A stretch of DNA of 64,000 nt, taken from NCBI RefSeq assembly GCF_013426205.1, contig NC_089428.1, positions 930,001 through 994,000 of the forward strand, in the 5' to 3' direction. Origin of the DNA: Metarhizium brunneum (taxonomy: Eukaryota; Ascomycota; Sordariomycetes; Hypocreales; Clavicipitaceae). This document shows, piece by piece, positions 43,878-55,627 of this stretch. The translations under genes and the position numbers were made by a program. Each line of letters opens with the position of its first letter. Position 1 is the stretch's first letter. The notes beneath the pieces were generated by a model. It was not told the DNA's origin. It ran no database searches and saw only the letters and a program-made list of their open reading frames with translations.

Positions 43878-45602
43878 TCATGTCGCAGCCGGGTTCTTTT
43901 CGGTTTTGAGCCAAGGGTGAAAATGGCCTTGCAGGCATGTAAGTCGATCGTTAGGAAGCCATGCAATAAAACACTCCATGAAGCTGACGAAATTTTCCTT
44001 ATCCACTCCTATAAAGTCACCTATAAGAGACTCAAAATCCTTCTTTGGTGGTAAAGGAACAGGGCCCTTCCATTCACCTGGTACAAGAGAGACGTTGTTA
44101 GTAACCGTTGATAGAAACAGGTATATCTAAAGTGATATATTAGCGCAATCCATCATGGACAGGCACTTACCGTTTTGGTGCCAGTATTTACGTGATACCT
44201 CGCTGCTTTGTAGTAATTCCGGGGGTGGTGGACCAATGAGTGCAGTAATAGCTGCAAGATGATGAGCGTCGTTTAGCTCCCGAGATTCATGGTCATAGAC
44301 ATTGAAGAGGCTCTCTCCCCTGAGAAGATCCCAGGCCTTGGTAAAGAGATACGCAGTCCATTAGATAGAGTACGTGCAGCGGAAGGAATTTTGGGCCATA
44401 CCAGAAGACCCGCGCTCCAGGCATCTACGCTATTTCCCCATAGCATATTGAGAATCACTTCGGGGGCCCGATAAGGTACAGGCATAGCGTTACCACGATG
44501 CTCACGGCCAATTCGTGCTTGTCCCAAATCACAGAGAATGAGAGGGCCTTTGCCACCCAACATGTATTGGGAGACTTGAGTGACGGCATCGCCGATAACC
44601 TTGCGGGGTGATGGTTTATGGATCTCGTTTTCTTCCACTGTGGAAAAAATCGACTTGTTCACAATACCGATGAGTAGATTGTCAGAGTGAACATCTAATA
44701 GTTGGCCAATTAGCTGCGCACCTTCAGGTAATATGACGGAATAGTGATTGACGCGATTCGGAGATGCTTCGCTGTACGCACCGGTATGAATGATGCCCGC
44801 TTCGTGGAGAAAGTCCAGCGCAAGAAAGACTTGCGCGAGAGCACCAATGACAAGCTGCTCGGGGAAGGCACCATCTCTTTGGATCCCCTGTAGACTTCTC
44901 AGGCTCATACCCAGAGGTTCCATGACAAAGACTTCATGATTACCATTCGGGCCCTTGAGCGTGAATGAGTCGTGAAATTCGCGAACATGGTTCCGGCCGG
45001 GGTGGTCTTCGGCATGGTGCGCCAAGTGCCGATAGACAGCCAATTCGTGATTATACTTTAAAGAATTGATATGAACCTTCAGAACCCAGTATTTCTGGTT
45101 TCTAGCTTGGAGAGAATAGCGAGTCAGATAACAGGGCTCGCCGTCAGATGAAAATGAGGGGGGAAAGAAGAGAGAGAAAGAGGGAAAAAGGGGGTCCAGC
45201 AGGCAGATGTCACCTCAAATCGCGCGAGAGCCACACGGTCGAGGTTGCGCCGTAACCCAACTTCGCGACTATCTGGTAGTGGCCATAGACCACATGGCCA
45301 ATTTTCATGGGATAGTATTCATCTCTCTTATAGAAAGGAAGCCGCTCCTCCTCAACCTTTTCAGATGAATCGATCAACTCGAATCCGGTAGACGGAAATT
45401 TGCGCGGCGGCGATGACTCAGAGGATTTAGAGAATGGCCGTGAGACTGCTGACACTGAGCGCGAGATTGCATTTGAAAAATGAAGGGTTGGTCGCGACGA
45501 CAACAATGGAATTGAATGGAGCATGCGTCTTGCCCCCATCTTTGTGACGACTACTGACAAAACTAGGATCAATCGGCTGGCTTGTTTGTGAAGAGAACGC
45601 AT
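43878..45602 (-). CDS. SRPK-like serine/threonine protein kinase
   Basis: Five exons (45602-45214, 45101-44782, 44694-44402, 44336-44171, 44077-43878) give 455 aa; introns of 112, 87, 65 and 93 nt all keep frame. Lobe motifs in order: glycine loop KLGYGATSTVWLSRD, VAIK-equivalent YWVLKV, catalytic loop IIHTDVHSDNLL (split by intron 2), metal site LCDLGQA, and PVPYRAPEVIL with WGNSVDAWS. The HTD (not HRD) loop and the divided kinase domain are typical of SRPKs, which phosphorylate SR splicing proteins; fungi have many SRPK paralogues of unknown substrate. The first ~60 residues are rich in Arg, Ser and hydrophobics with almost no acids, so mitochondrial targeting is possible. Divergent from the dehydrogenase at 45881. 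Confidence 0.87.
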
Positions 45603-45880
45603 CGGATGAATGGAGATTGGGACGTGTGGGGCAGAATATGACGACCAGTGACCTTTTGCTTCTCAAGGAATTAGGGAGACTTGTGCAACGTGCACATTTA
45701 CTTGCTGAGGTAAGAATACCAGATATGTAAGATGAAATGGCCGCTCGTCAAGTCCATTTCCAAACCACATGCACTCCGTGCTTGCATACACACACGAGCC
45801 GACAACAACTTTGAATGTATTGACACCAGACCCATTCACTGCGTTTCGCTGCATGCAACGGTAAAGCCCAAGCTGGAAAC

Positions 45881-47035
45881 ATGCTCCTCCGGCCGTCACC
45901 CTCACTGTGGTCGTCTGTCGCAAGACAAAGGACGGCCACGAGACGCCCGTCGCTGGCCATCATCGACGACTACCTCAACACATCCGGCCCGCATTTCGCA
46001 CATATTCCGTCCTCTAGCCTCCAGGTCACGACATTCAACGACACCATCCTCCCCGCCAATGAGACAGAAACTGCCCGCCTGGTGGATCGGCTGAAGCCCT
46101 TTGAGCTCATTTCCACGGTCCGCGAGCGCACCGCGTTCCCGGGTGCTCTGCTGCGCCGCCTGCCCAACCTGAAGCTCCTGCTGGCCACCGGCACGCAGTT
46201 TGAAGAGTTTGATCTCGCCGCGGCACGGGAGCTGGGAATTGCCGTCGTTGCGGCGCCAGGCCGTGGCCGGACGGACCAAGTCGCCGCGGGCCACAACATC
46301 AAGAAGGGCCGCGCCCATCCGACGACGCAGCACACCTGGGCGCTCATCATGGCCCTCGCGCGCAATGTGGCCGCCGACGACTGTGCGTTAAAGGCCGGCC
46401 ACCAGTGGCAGAGCGGGCTGGCCATGGGCCTCACCGGCCTCACTCTGGGTGTCGTCGGGCTCGGCCGACTGGGTGCTGCCGTCGCGCGCATCGGACACCT
46501 CGCCTGGGGCATGCGCGTGGTGTGCTGGAGCGAGAACCTGACGCAGGAAAAGGCCGACCGCATGGCCACCGAGATGGGCCTCTCGCCCGACGGGGGGGTC
46601 GACGGCGGCAAGACGTTTCTCGCGGTAAGCAAGGAGGACCTGTTTCGTGGAGCAGACGTCGTCAGCCTGCACTACGTTCTGAGCGCCCGCTCACGGGGCA
46701 TTGTCGGGGCCGAGGAGCTCGAGCAGATGAAGAGCTCTGCCATGCTGGTCAATACGTCTCGCGGTCCGCTGATTGACTCGGCCGCGCTTCTTGACACCTT
46801 GGAGCGCGGGGGGCTGCGCGGCGCCGCGTTGGATGTGTACGATGTTGAGCCGCTGCCCTTGGACAGCCCGTGGAGGAGAGCCAACTACTGGGGGGCGGGC
46901 GGGCGTTCACGGCTCGTCATCACGCCGCACATGGGATATGCCGACGAGGGTCTGATGAATGCGTGGTATGCTGAAACGGCCGAGAACGTCGAGCGCTGGC
47001 TCGAGGGCAAGCAAGTTTTGCATCGCATTGCTTGA
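45881..47035 (+). CDS. D-isomer-specific 2-hydroxyacid dehydrogenase
   Basis: Single exon, 384 aa. The NAD-binding fold has GVVGLGRLGAAVA near residue 195. The catalytic set is Arg in NTSRGPLID, Glu in YDVEPLPLD and His in ITPHMGY. TTQHTWALIMALAR matches the T-E-H-x-W stretch before the NAD domain. The family includes phosphoglycerate dehydrogenase, glyoxylate reductase and hydroxypyruvate reductase; no ACT domain follows, so serine-pathway PGDH is unlikely. About 22 residues (Arg-rich, no acids) precede the usual start SLAIIDDY and could be a mitochondrial presequence. It is divergent with the SRPK-like gene (278 bp apart) and convergent with the MFS gene (165 bp apart). Substrate unknown. 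Confidence 0.9.
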   Translation: MLLRPSPSLWSSVARQRTATRRPSLAIIDDYLNTSGPHFAHIPSSSLQVTTFNDTILPANETETARLVDRLKPFELISTVRERTAFPGALLRRLPNLKLLLATGTQFEEFDLAAARELGIAVVAAPGRGRTDQVAAGHNIKKGRAHPTTQHTWALIMALARNVAADDCALKAGHQWQSGLAMGLTGLTLGVVGLGRLGAAVARIGHLAWGMRVVCWSENLTQEKADRMATEMGLSPDGGVDGGKTFLAVSKEDLFRGADVVSLHYVLSARSRGIVGAEELEQMKSSAMLVNTSRGPLIDSAALLDTLERGGLRGAALDVYDVEPLPLDSPWRRANYWGAGGRSRLVITPHMGYADEGLMNAWYAETAENVERWLEGKQVLHRIA

Positions 47036-47200
47036 ATCGTGGTGAAGCTCACTCGCCATTTTCTCTAGATCTAGTCTAACCGCGCCGTCTCGGCGTCTAT
47101 AGCATGGGGACTCGCCCTGGGGCTTGCTCTCATATTTCTCTTCAATTGTACAGCCTTTGTCTTTACCGTCATGCCTGTGGACGTGTACGTCTTGTCAGCT

Positions 47201-49103
47201 CTACACTCGCCCTGCTTCCTTTTCTGCGAAGCGGACTCTTCGCTCTTCCCTCCATTTCGGTCCATATCTGGTCACGGCGAAAAGCATTGGGCTCAGCACA
47301 ATCATGACTAGTCCTACAAGCGTATACGCCCATCCGGTTCCCATGGCGCGGATCATGGGCTCTATCACGGCGGACCCCCCCGCCGCCATCAGACATCTCG
47401 TTAAGTTGTTGGCAGCCGAGGCCGTCGAAGGCGAATTGGGGTATAGGTCAACAAGGAGCAGGTTCATGCTATTATAGCAGGCAGTCAGGAACAAGGCCAT
47501 GACAAAGGTGAGGACCAGCATAACGGCCATGTGCGCCTGCTTATCAGCGGCCCAGCCGAAGCCAATGGTCGCTGCCGCGCCCACGTAGATGAGCGGCCAG
47601 ACAATGTTGATCCGGGCCTTCTCGATGGGGAACTTTCTCAAGTCATCGCCACGCTTCTTGTCGACCTGAAACCCGTTGGCGCGAGCGACCCGCGCATAGT
47701 TCCAGTCCTGGATATGTCCGTTGGCAACGATGGAGAGCGCCGCTCCGACTCCAAAGGGGCTGCAACTTGAACATTAGCGCGTGCGATTTATCCAGGGGCA
47801 CGTCTTTGCAAAGGGAACCCTACATGTAGCACAGTCCTATCTGCAGGGTGTTGATGTGGTACAGCTCCGACAACAGGTTGGACAAGTTGGCTGTAACTGT
47901 GTACCAGGACGCATAGATGATGGCGTTGTAGAGGAGAATGACGGCGCAATCCTTCTCCCCAATAATCAGCAGCGCTTTGAGCGGATTTGGAAATCGGAAG
48001 CTACGCCTTGGCTGCTGCTTCGAGGGTGCCGCTCCGCCGGTAGCCCGCGCTGCCCTTCGACGAGCAAACTCGTTGAGTAGCGAGCGACTCCACCACGCGG
48101 TCGGCGGGATGGAGCCGTTGCCAACTACCTTTCTGGCGGTTTCGGGAACGGCAACGGCAAAGACGACCAGATACACGCCGCCGCACTGTGACTGTTAGCG
48201 TCGTGGAAGTATCGGAAGCCGGGACGCCCATCGTCAACGTACGATGGTAAGGAACCTGCGCACTGGTCAGTGGCTGTGGAATTTTGCCATTGGCGAAAAC
48301 TACAGTACCAAAATATTGATCTCCAGCCGAGATATTGAGCAAGCACGCCTCCTAGAATGGGCCCTTTGGCGCAGTAATGACGTCAATACAAAACCGACGG
48401 ACTCGTGTGGTACGTAGGGGAGCCTTTACCGACTGCTGGTCCGAGCTACCCAAGTGTGTAGTTAGCAGATGAAGCTATACATGGTGCAGGCGGCCGTGTG
48501 TGCGTACCATGATTCCACTTTGCGCAGCGCCCATGTACTTGCCGCGCTCGGCCGTGGTAGATATGTCGGCGATGACGCCGCTGTTGAGCGCATATGTGCC
48601 GCCGGAGCCCGAGCTCTGTCATCGTGTCAGTACATGGCCACCAAACGATTGGGCGGTCGCAGACGCACCTGGAGACATCTCAGGATAAACAAGGCCGGGT
48701 ACGAGGACTGGGTGGCCAAGCCGATATTTGCCGCGATGTAGATGATGAAGGAAATCAGATACGCCGGCCGGCGGCCTGCAATGTCGGCGAGGTCGCCGTA
48801 AAAGGACGGCGCGAGGCCCTGGAAAATCAGAAAGGCAGTCACCGTCAGGTTCATCAACGACGGCGACACGTCGAGCGAGCTGGCCAGACTCGGGATGCTG
48901 GGGAGGTACGTATTTGCTGACAGGGGCGAGAAGAAGCCGCCCAGCCCGGACATGAAGACAATAAAGTGCTTCTGTCGCGGCGTGTATATCGAGTACAGAG
49001 CATCGAGATCTGCCGCGGGGGATTCGGCCGGGCCGCCATCGTCAGAGGAGCCGCACTTGTCGGGCGGAGGCGCCATCTCCTCCTTGGGAGCGCCCATAGA
49101 CAT
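47201..49103 (-). CDS. MFS drug:H+ antiporter (DHA1 type), multi-exon; one junction unresolved
   Basis: Exons supported by frame: 49103-48669, 48615-48508, a 16-nt exon 48445-48430, 48363 to about 48310, about 48190 to 47824, and 47759-47201. The product is about 540 aa with 12 predicted membrane helices in two halves. The DHA1 motif A is present as GDLADIAGRRPAY. Further family blocks are LNSGVIADIS, AERGKYMGAAQ, LGWRSIFWY, VPETARKVVGNGS and NLTRCLMAAGGSA. These plasma-membrane pumps export drugs or metabolites. The junction after WRSIFWY (48190-48310) cannot be closed in frame with a canonical GT-AG intron giving the expected YLVVF continuation. Either splicing is non-canonical or a small indel has broken the gene. 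The ATG at 49103 replaces a GTG-initiated longer frame. Confidence 0.78.
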
Positions 49104-51894
49104 TGTGTGACTGGAATTGATGCGCACAAAGTAAACCTACCCCGAGGACGTATCCTCTAGCCCTAGCAACAGTAGGACCACAAAACACAGCAATGGAGAG
49201 ACGACTATATTTATCCTTGCCCCCCGGCGAGGGACATGGTTTCCAGCTCTGCTAGCATCGGCTTCTTTGACTGATGGATGCCGACCTTGGACGGGACATG
49301 TGATGCAAACACGGAGTGACACGGAGTGGACCAATTCGCTTATGTCGCTTCAGACAATTCTGACGAAGGCGCTCGGTTTGGGACAATATGCAGACTAACA
49401 GGCCAAACTACGTAATTAGGAACAAATCGCACAGGTTGGGCACACAATACCTGAGGTGCCAAGTGTCAAACGCCGAACCAGGGATAAAAGATAGGGAAGT
49501 AGCCGAAGCGCTAGATTCATGCCGTTGCTCTTCCCCCTCACCCGTTATACACGATGCTGACGCTCCATTAATAATACACTGCAACCCTAGGGTGCAATCT
49601 AGATGAGCAGCGCAGACAGGGGGACATATGATGGCCGCCCCAACCGAATCTGACGCATTGATCCCTGTCAATCCGGGCAGAGTCCGTACGTACTTGCATA
49701 CTTCCGGCCACTGCGCGGGACTTGGACCAGCCAACGGGCTCACAGCATATGGGAGGTTCGACGTTGACCGCATGACAGGACGCCCGACCGCGGAGGGATT
49801 TTCGGCGCTCATCAATTAGTTACTGCAACCGGACCAGACCAGTTGACATTTGATGAAGGCGGAGGCGGGACGGCCCGCCAAAGCCGGTGAGTGGCCGCTT
49901 GGCGACGCCACTCCGGGGGTAAGCCGAGGATACCATCCATGTCTCGGCACAGTGCGAGAATTACGGTGGCTGGCACTACTGTATCACAGAAGGGGTTCCA
50001 TCTTCAAGTGAAACGGGGTTTTTTATCCCTCCTCTTCTTCAAGAGAGCGGAATCTTATCATCTCAAAAGCCTCTTGTTATGTTGCCTTTTCCCAGCCAGT
50101 CATCAACAATGGTGGGTGCGTACAGTGTCACAAGTCAGTCAAACGCACGGTCCGATCTGACATGATTCCAGCCTCCACAACGATGACTGGTGCGGGTGGT
50201 CAACGGCAACATTGTCTCGGACGAATTTGTTGGCTGGTGGTTTGCCCAACACCCAGGGGAATACAGGCAGGTAATATACCCAAGGTAGTGAGGTTGCAAA
50301 TTCCTCTCTAGGGTGGACGTTCAAAATACGGGGATCAAGAGAGACCTTGTCCTGCGGCGGCGACGTTTATCGGAAGCGCCACCCCAGTAATTTTGACCCA
50401 AGCTGCGACCTCGTGGAGAACGTATATGTACGGCGGGAGGTCAAAAGTATTCGAGTCCCTTCAAAGACTCTTCCCTAACCCTTTTATGGCGTTGTGTTGC
50501 ACTAAACCCAGTGTCCCAAATAGGCTAGCCGGCTTCGCGGCATAAAGAGGGGGTCGAATATTTATGGCTGCTGACTGTGTACAGCCTGGCTGAATTCCGA
50601 TGGGGCAACCGGCGCATCCAGTCTCTCTACTTGTATTCTCGCTTATCCTTTGAATATGCGCGGGTACTTGCCATGTATCTATTCCACTGGACCTTTTTGC
50701 GATACTCAATAAGTACATATGCATTTTTAGTACCGTGTGCGCCTTGTTTCAATGTACGTCTTTATATATGTGGAGTTCGTAATATAGTTGTTAACCCGTA
50801 AGTGACTTATATATCTTTCAATTTCCCATTGTTAATTGTTTACCCTTCTCGTTCGTCACCAAAATGGTGCCTGCGCACACTCAATGAGGCGGCATCGACA
50901 AGATGATGCCAGTAACGTCATTGCGATGCCATGTACGCAGGTCAGCGTCACATCTCCATGACCCTGCGGGTGGTTATAATAGACGATTTAAGCTCAGCCT
51001 ATGTCTGTTTCCAGCCGCCAATTCGGCGGAGCTAGGACTCGTATGCCCGTGTAAAGGTTGTTTTTGCGAGACCCCCATAATGTTGTCGATGCGAGCATTT
51101 TGGGTAGTGATTCGCATTCCCGTCTGACTTGCTTACACTGCATGCCTGCATGTCGAGTAAGCAGAAAGCATAGTCAGAGAGTGACATCGCATCTCAGAAG
51201 CTTGACTGCTGTTGGCGGCTGCTTTCTGAGGATGGCCTACTCAGTGTACCTATGCCATACGCAGCGACATCCCGATGCGACTCAGAAGCAGATTTGAGTG
51301 CAGTAGCTCGTAAAGCATGACCAGCAGGTTGTCCATGATGTTCCGGAGCTGCAGATTTGTTTCTACTTCGCCCCGTTTCGCCTCTTCGCATCTACCTTCA
51401 TGGAGAGCGCGAAGTGTTTTTCTTGCTATTTTATTAGTTGGCTGTGCTGATGCTCTCCATAATACCAAGAACAACACATGAAGATAGAGGGGAAGTGGAC
51501 TGCTTGCTGCTGTTTGTGACGCGGTATGCGATGGCTCGCGGGTCAAGTGAGCGCCGTCGCACGACACGTTGCCGATCAATCACGTTCGCATCAAGCAGCA
51601 TTGGCCAAGTCGCTTCAATGTAACACGCCCCAGCGGGATAAGGCTTCTTGTCTTTCTGTTGATTATCTCACTTGCTAGTCGTCAACAGATGCTCCCATCT
51701 GAGTGAGCCTGAGCAGAGTTGCCTAGACCACCTCACCTCTACTCTCAACTTGACGAGTATTTAGAGAGGACCACGGCCTATTGTCCTTCTTGATAGCCAT
51801 GTACCAAGCTTGCATCGCGAAGAGGTCAATCAGAAATCTCTTATTGGCCTTTAGCTGCGTAATTATAGTATAGTTCTCGTCCTCGTTGCCCACA
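49104..51894. other. 2.8 kb without a supported gene
   Basis: Short frames on both strands lack domains. The 16-base motif of 9273-9288 recurs at 50378-50393. The last ~150 bases are the likely promoter of the gene starting at 51895. No LTR-family core or RNA gene was recognised. Confidence 0.45.
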
Positions 51895-53017
51895 ATGCTG
51901 TCGGTCACTACCCGCCTATCCTCAACCATCAGGAGTCGTCTAGTTTCTACGGGCGCAATCACAAGGCGAGGCCAGGCTACCCTCGCAACTGAGCAGCCTC
52001 AAGCTACGGCGAAAAATACAGCCCCGGGATGGATTAAGAACCAGCCCTTTGAGCATGTTCCATGGAAGAAGCCCAACGGGACGAAAGGAACTATTCGTTT
52101 CCTCGGCGCAACCAAGGATGGCAAGCCTGCCTTTCTCAACTTCAAAAAGGGCGAAGAACATCAGACCAATTTCGGACCCAGTCTCGAAAAGGTGGTTGAC
52201 ATCACAGATTTGCGCTACTTTGAGCCACGGACTACTCTTGGTGTGGAAGGCGTCGAATGGGTTCACGCCCCGACGACACTGTCTGAAGACAAACTCCTCG
52301 CCCCAGATAAGAACGACGTCGAGGCCTTTGTTCGGGGGCCTTACTTTGATGAGTGTGCCCAGCTGGTAAAGGAGACGGCCGGAGCAGCCAAGGCAGTCGC
52401 GTACAACTTCCGCCATCGCCGAATCGAACTGGTAAGTCTTCTACCTCTTTTGCTTTTCATCACCATTCTAGACCTCCTTTCCCTTTCGTCGCTCGATTCA
52501 CGATTCTTACCACAAGAGGCAGACCACCAACCTCCATGACCCATACAACTTCTCGAGCAAGCCCCTTCCCAACTTCCACATGGACAACGACGCGGAAACC
52601 GCCAAGGTGAACCTGCGCCGTGTTCTGGGCGAGCAAGAGGCCGCCCGCTGGCTCGGCAAGCGCTGGGGAATCGTCAATGTGTGGCGGCCTGTTGGCGACG
52701 TCGTGAGGCAGTGGCCGCTTGCGCTCGTCGACTCGCGGACCGTAGTATATGGCCGTGACACGGAACCCATCTACACACTGAACAACTACAAGACGCACTT
52801 TACTGCTCTTCGGCCGCAATCCCATTTCAGCTTCTACTACGTGAGTAACTTGGCTCCGGATGAAGCACTTCTCTTTGTGGACTTTGATTCTGCGCATGAG
52901 GGCAAGGACACTGTCGTGGGAATGGCGCACGGTGCTTTTCAAGACCATAATGCCCCTGAGAAGATTCCCAGGCGCCGGTCCATCGAGGTGCGGTGCTTGG
53001 TGTTGTATGACAATTAG
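51895..53017 (+). CDS. CmcJ/NvfI-like oxidoreductase (GA4-desaturase family), possibly mitochondrial
   Basis: Two exons (51895-52431, 52517-53017) give 345 aa; the 85-nt intron has a GTAAGT donor and a CAAG acceptor (an acceptor nine bases later, after GGCAG, is also in frame). The longer upstream frame starts with TTG, so ATG 51895 (CACAATG) is used. Family blocks: TIRFLGATKDGKPAF, VVDITDLR, NLHDPYNF, VNVWRPVGDVVRQWPLALVD, HFSFYYVSNLAPDEALLFVDFDS and the C-terminal HGAFQDH. These match the fungal family of 7-alpha-cephem-methoxylase P8 (CmcJ), GA4 desaturase and NvfI, often found in secondary-metabolite clusters. Here no cluster genes adjoin it. The first ~30 residues (MLSVTTRLSSTIRSRLVST) are Arg/Ser/Thr-rich without acids, like a mitochondrial presequence, which is unusual for this family. 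Substrate unknown. Confidence 0.85.
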
Positions 53018-54444
53018 ACTATTGGGAGGTTCCAGTCTCGTGGATGGGGATGTCTCAGCAACCGCGAAATTAATATAAGATCCGTGGCCCTCAGCTTCCG
53101 TGTGTAGATGGAAAGAAGTAAGGCGGGTTTTTCTTCCGCGGTATGGTTAAGCTTGATCGTCACCTCTGCTGAGGTGCCAGAAACTACTGGGTTATGTATT
53201 TTTTGGGTTGAGTAGCCATATTCTACAAGTTCTTAATAGCGCTTCTTCCATGTGCAAAGAAAAGGGTTAGGCTGTTGTTATATAGCAAGAGCTCCCAGGA
53301 CCACTGGCGCGTTCTGATATCAGCGTTGGGTAAAGCACACGTTTTTTCGTAGCCTTGTAAGGAGACTTTAATACCAACAAGAATCTTCCAGATGAGTAAT
53401 TTTCGGAATCTCTGAGATACCTTAAGCTCGCCCTTGAGGAGCTTCCCAGCAAATTTACAAGGAGAATCGGTTCAGCCGAACATCTTGACAGCTTTCATGT
53501 TGCCCATCATGGCGGGTGCGGCGACCCGAGCCTGAAAACGGCAGACACGTGTCAGTTAAGCAGGTCCAAAATGGCGAAAAACACCCACAGCAGAAACTAG
53601 CTGAAGCTATTCATATGCGTATAGTTTTCGTACAGAAAGGGGGTTAGGGTTAGGGTTGTAACCCGAGGACCAAAAAAAAAAGGCAGCGAGGATCGCCGAG
53701 GCATATAACAACTGGAAGGACGGGCACCAATCTCTGGAACAGGTGCCTAGATTTCGTGGGTTTGTCCGAAAGTGGATATGATCACTCCCTGTTGGTGCCT
53801 GTGAGAGTAATATCGGCCGAATCTTTGACTGCCGTCTGCCGAAGACAGTGGTAGCTTGGTCAATCTCGACTACAAGACCAGATCGAGCATCCAGTACGTT
53901 TAGTGCTAGTACTCAAGACATCTGTCAAACTTGCCAGGAGAAAAGAGGTATTTAGCTTGGACAAGTTTGAGTCACTCACCGCAAGTATCAGTGTAGACAA
54001 GTAAAATTGCTCCCGCGAGTGCTTGACCATAACGAGAGCGGTCTTTCTCCGCCCCATGCTGGAGGCTTGACACGGAGGCTTCGGTGAAAATGGCTGACGA
54101 AAGGGAAAACTTGCAAGAGTGAGTCGTGAGGGAATGGCGGAGAGAAAGGCGGGAGGTATACGGAAATTGTTGTTCGAAAAAGTCTGTGGCGGCCGGAAGT
54201 CCTTGTCCAAGAAGCTTCCAGCCTATTAAAGTTTCTCTTCATTCCAGTGCAAACATCTGGCCTTGGTATATCGTCAAGCTCGAGCGTGCTCTTGTAGATG
54301 AATTTAGTTAGCCCCTCATGGCTGCCTTGGATGGGAATCAGTCGACGTGTGCCGGTACAATGTTACATCTGCTTACACCACTGCGACTTGGTCTTGAAGC
54401 CGTGACAGTTCCTTCTTCATTTTGCTCCCATCTGTTGCAACGGA
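53018..54444. other. intergenic region holding a telomere-like motif
   Basis: The first part is the 3' UTR of the preceding gene. GGGTTAGGGTTAGGGTT occurs at 53641. On the minus strand a possible short spliced frame (starting near 54059, MGRRKTALVMVKHS, with a GTGAGT donor near 53983, and a last exon ending MKAVKMFG near 53480) can be imagined but not shown. Confidence 0.4.
53639..53657 (+). repeat. interstitial telomere-like repeat, TTAGGG type
   Basis: Nearly three consecutive GGGTTA units, the telomere repeat of filamentous fungi. Too short for a telomere; it could be a telobox regulatory motif or a scar of past telomere repair. Confidence 0.8.
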
Positions 54445-54735
54445 ATGCCTAGGTTGTCCGTAATGGCAAAACATAGCTGGTTGCTATCCCCAGACTTCAA
54501 CTTCGTCCCCGAAAGCGAGATCCGGCTCGGCCCGACCCGTACGCGAAAGCATCTTTGCCAAGTTATCGATTTGGCCTCTTCTTCGGGAAGCAGCCAGGTC
54601 TCCAAGTATACATGTCGCTCGTTCTACGCCGTGGACCACGAGGTGCGTCACGGCGGCTATGCCGACAGCCACCGCAGTCGCTATCGACGACCCCGGTTGA
54701 CGCACCAGTTGACAGTTTTCTTCCGGCAATGGTGA
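54445..54735 (+). pseudogene. possible N-terminal relic of a fungal accessory-gene family
   Basis: The frame opens WLLSPDFNFVPESEIRLG, which resembles the N terminus (…LSPDFxFxPxxxIRLGxI…) of a family of fungal hypothetical proteins I recall from accessory regions. It continues into a region including SKYTCRSFYAVDHEVRHGG and then loses similarity and stops at 54735. The family proteins are much longer (300-400 aa), so this would be a truncated remnant. Identification is from memory and tentative. Confidence 0.35.
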
Positions 54736-55627
54736 AATATTAGTGTTTGGTGCATTGTGTCATCTTCCATATCGGATAGTTTGATTTTGAACGTCTTGAA
54801 ACTGCTCGCCGCCTTGCCTGCTTAAGCGGAGTTCCCGCCAACAAGTCATGTCCATGGATGATGCCAGAATAGCGAATGAGGCATCGGTGAAATCCCCCTC
54901 CCAGCATAGTCTAGTTGGATGCCAGGCCAAGTGGCCATCAAATATTTTGTATACATCCGAGAGACACTCAAAGTGCTTCCGAGGATTCTCGAGGAGCCGT
55001 TGGTTTTGCTCGGAATGATCGTACTGAACAACGTTCTGTAGATCGGTCTGGGGGCAACCAGCGTCCTCAGCAGAGGTCGGGGCGAGCTTTTCGTGCCAAC
55101 TTCGACAATCTCGGTGGAAGTCAACGACTTCAGCTGATCACGGAAGATTTGGTCGACATCGTCTTCAATGCAGTAAAGAGGACGGTCTGAATATCCGGGC
55201 AGACAATCAGAAGTCTCGTAGCAATCTCACCTGCCATAAGGAGCATGTTCTTCCAGCCTCCCTCCAATGTTGCGGCATATTTGACCCAGGGTGCCAGTAA
55301 ACTGCTTTACCCGTGATACTTACTCGTGGGGGGCATGATCTTGGGGCATTTCGGAAGCAGGTACTCCGTACATGATAGATTCTAGGTCGGAAGAGTTGGA
55401 AGACTTGAGAGGAGTCTGAGACAGAAGTAGCATCCTTCCCCGCTCGTAATCTTGAGTAGCCAGGCCACGCGTAGCCGACGACGAATAGAAGCGTGCCCTG
55501 GATCATCGCGTATGACAGGCATATGTCAGCCGCTTTTGCCCTCCTATCCATATTAATGATTCTACCCATCAAACAGTCACTGGCAGCACAAATCACCCTC
55601 CTGTTGCGACGAGTATCAGATATCACG
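54736..55627. other. region without a supported gene
   Basis: Minus frames 54846-55124 and 55207-55881 and the plus frame 54915-55190 show no domain; the last minus frame is antisense to the C2H2 relic that follows. Confidence 0.4.

Noticed and set aside
45970..46632. 220-aa minus-strand frame
   Set aside because: Antisense to the 2-hydroxyacid dehydrogenase.
53480..54060. Possible small spliced gene on the minus strand
   Set aside because: An ATG with a GTGAGT donor and a distant CAG-flanked terminal exon exist, but the ~450-nt intron, lack of a recognised domain and the telomere-like repeat inside make it too speculative.
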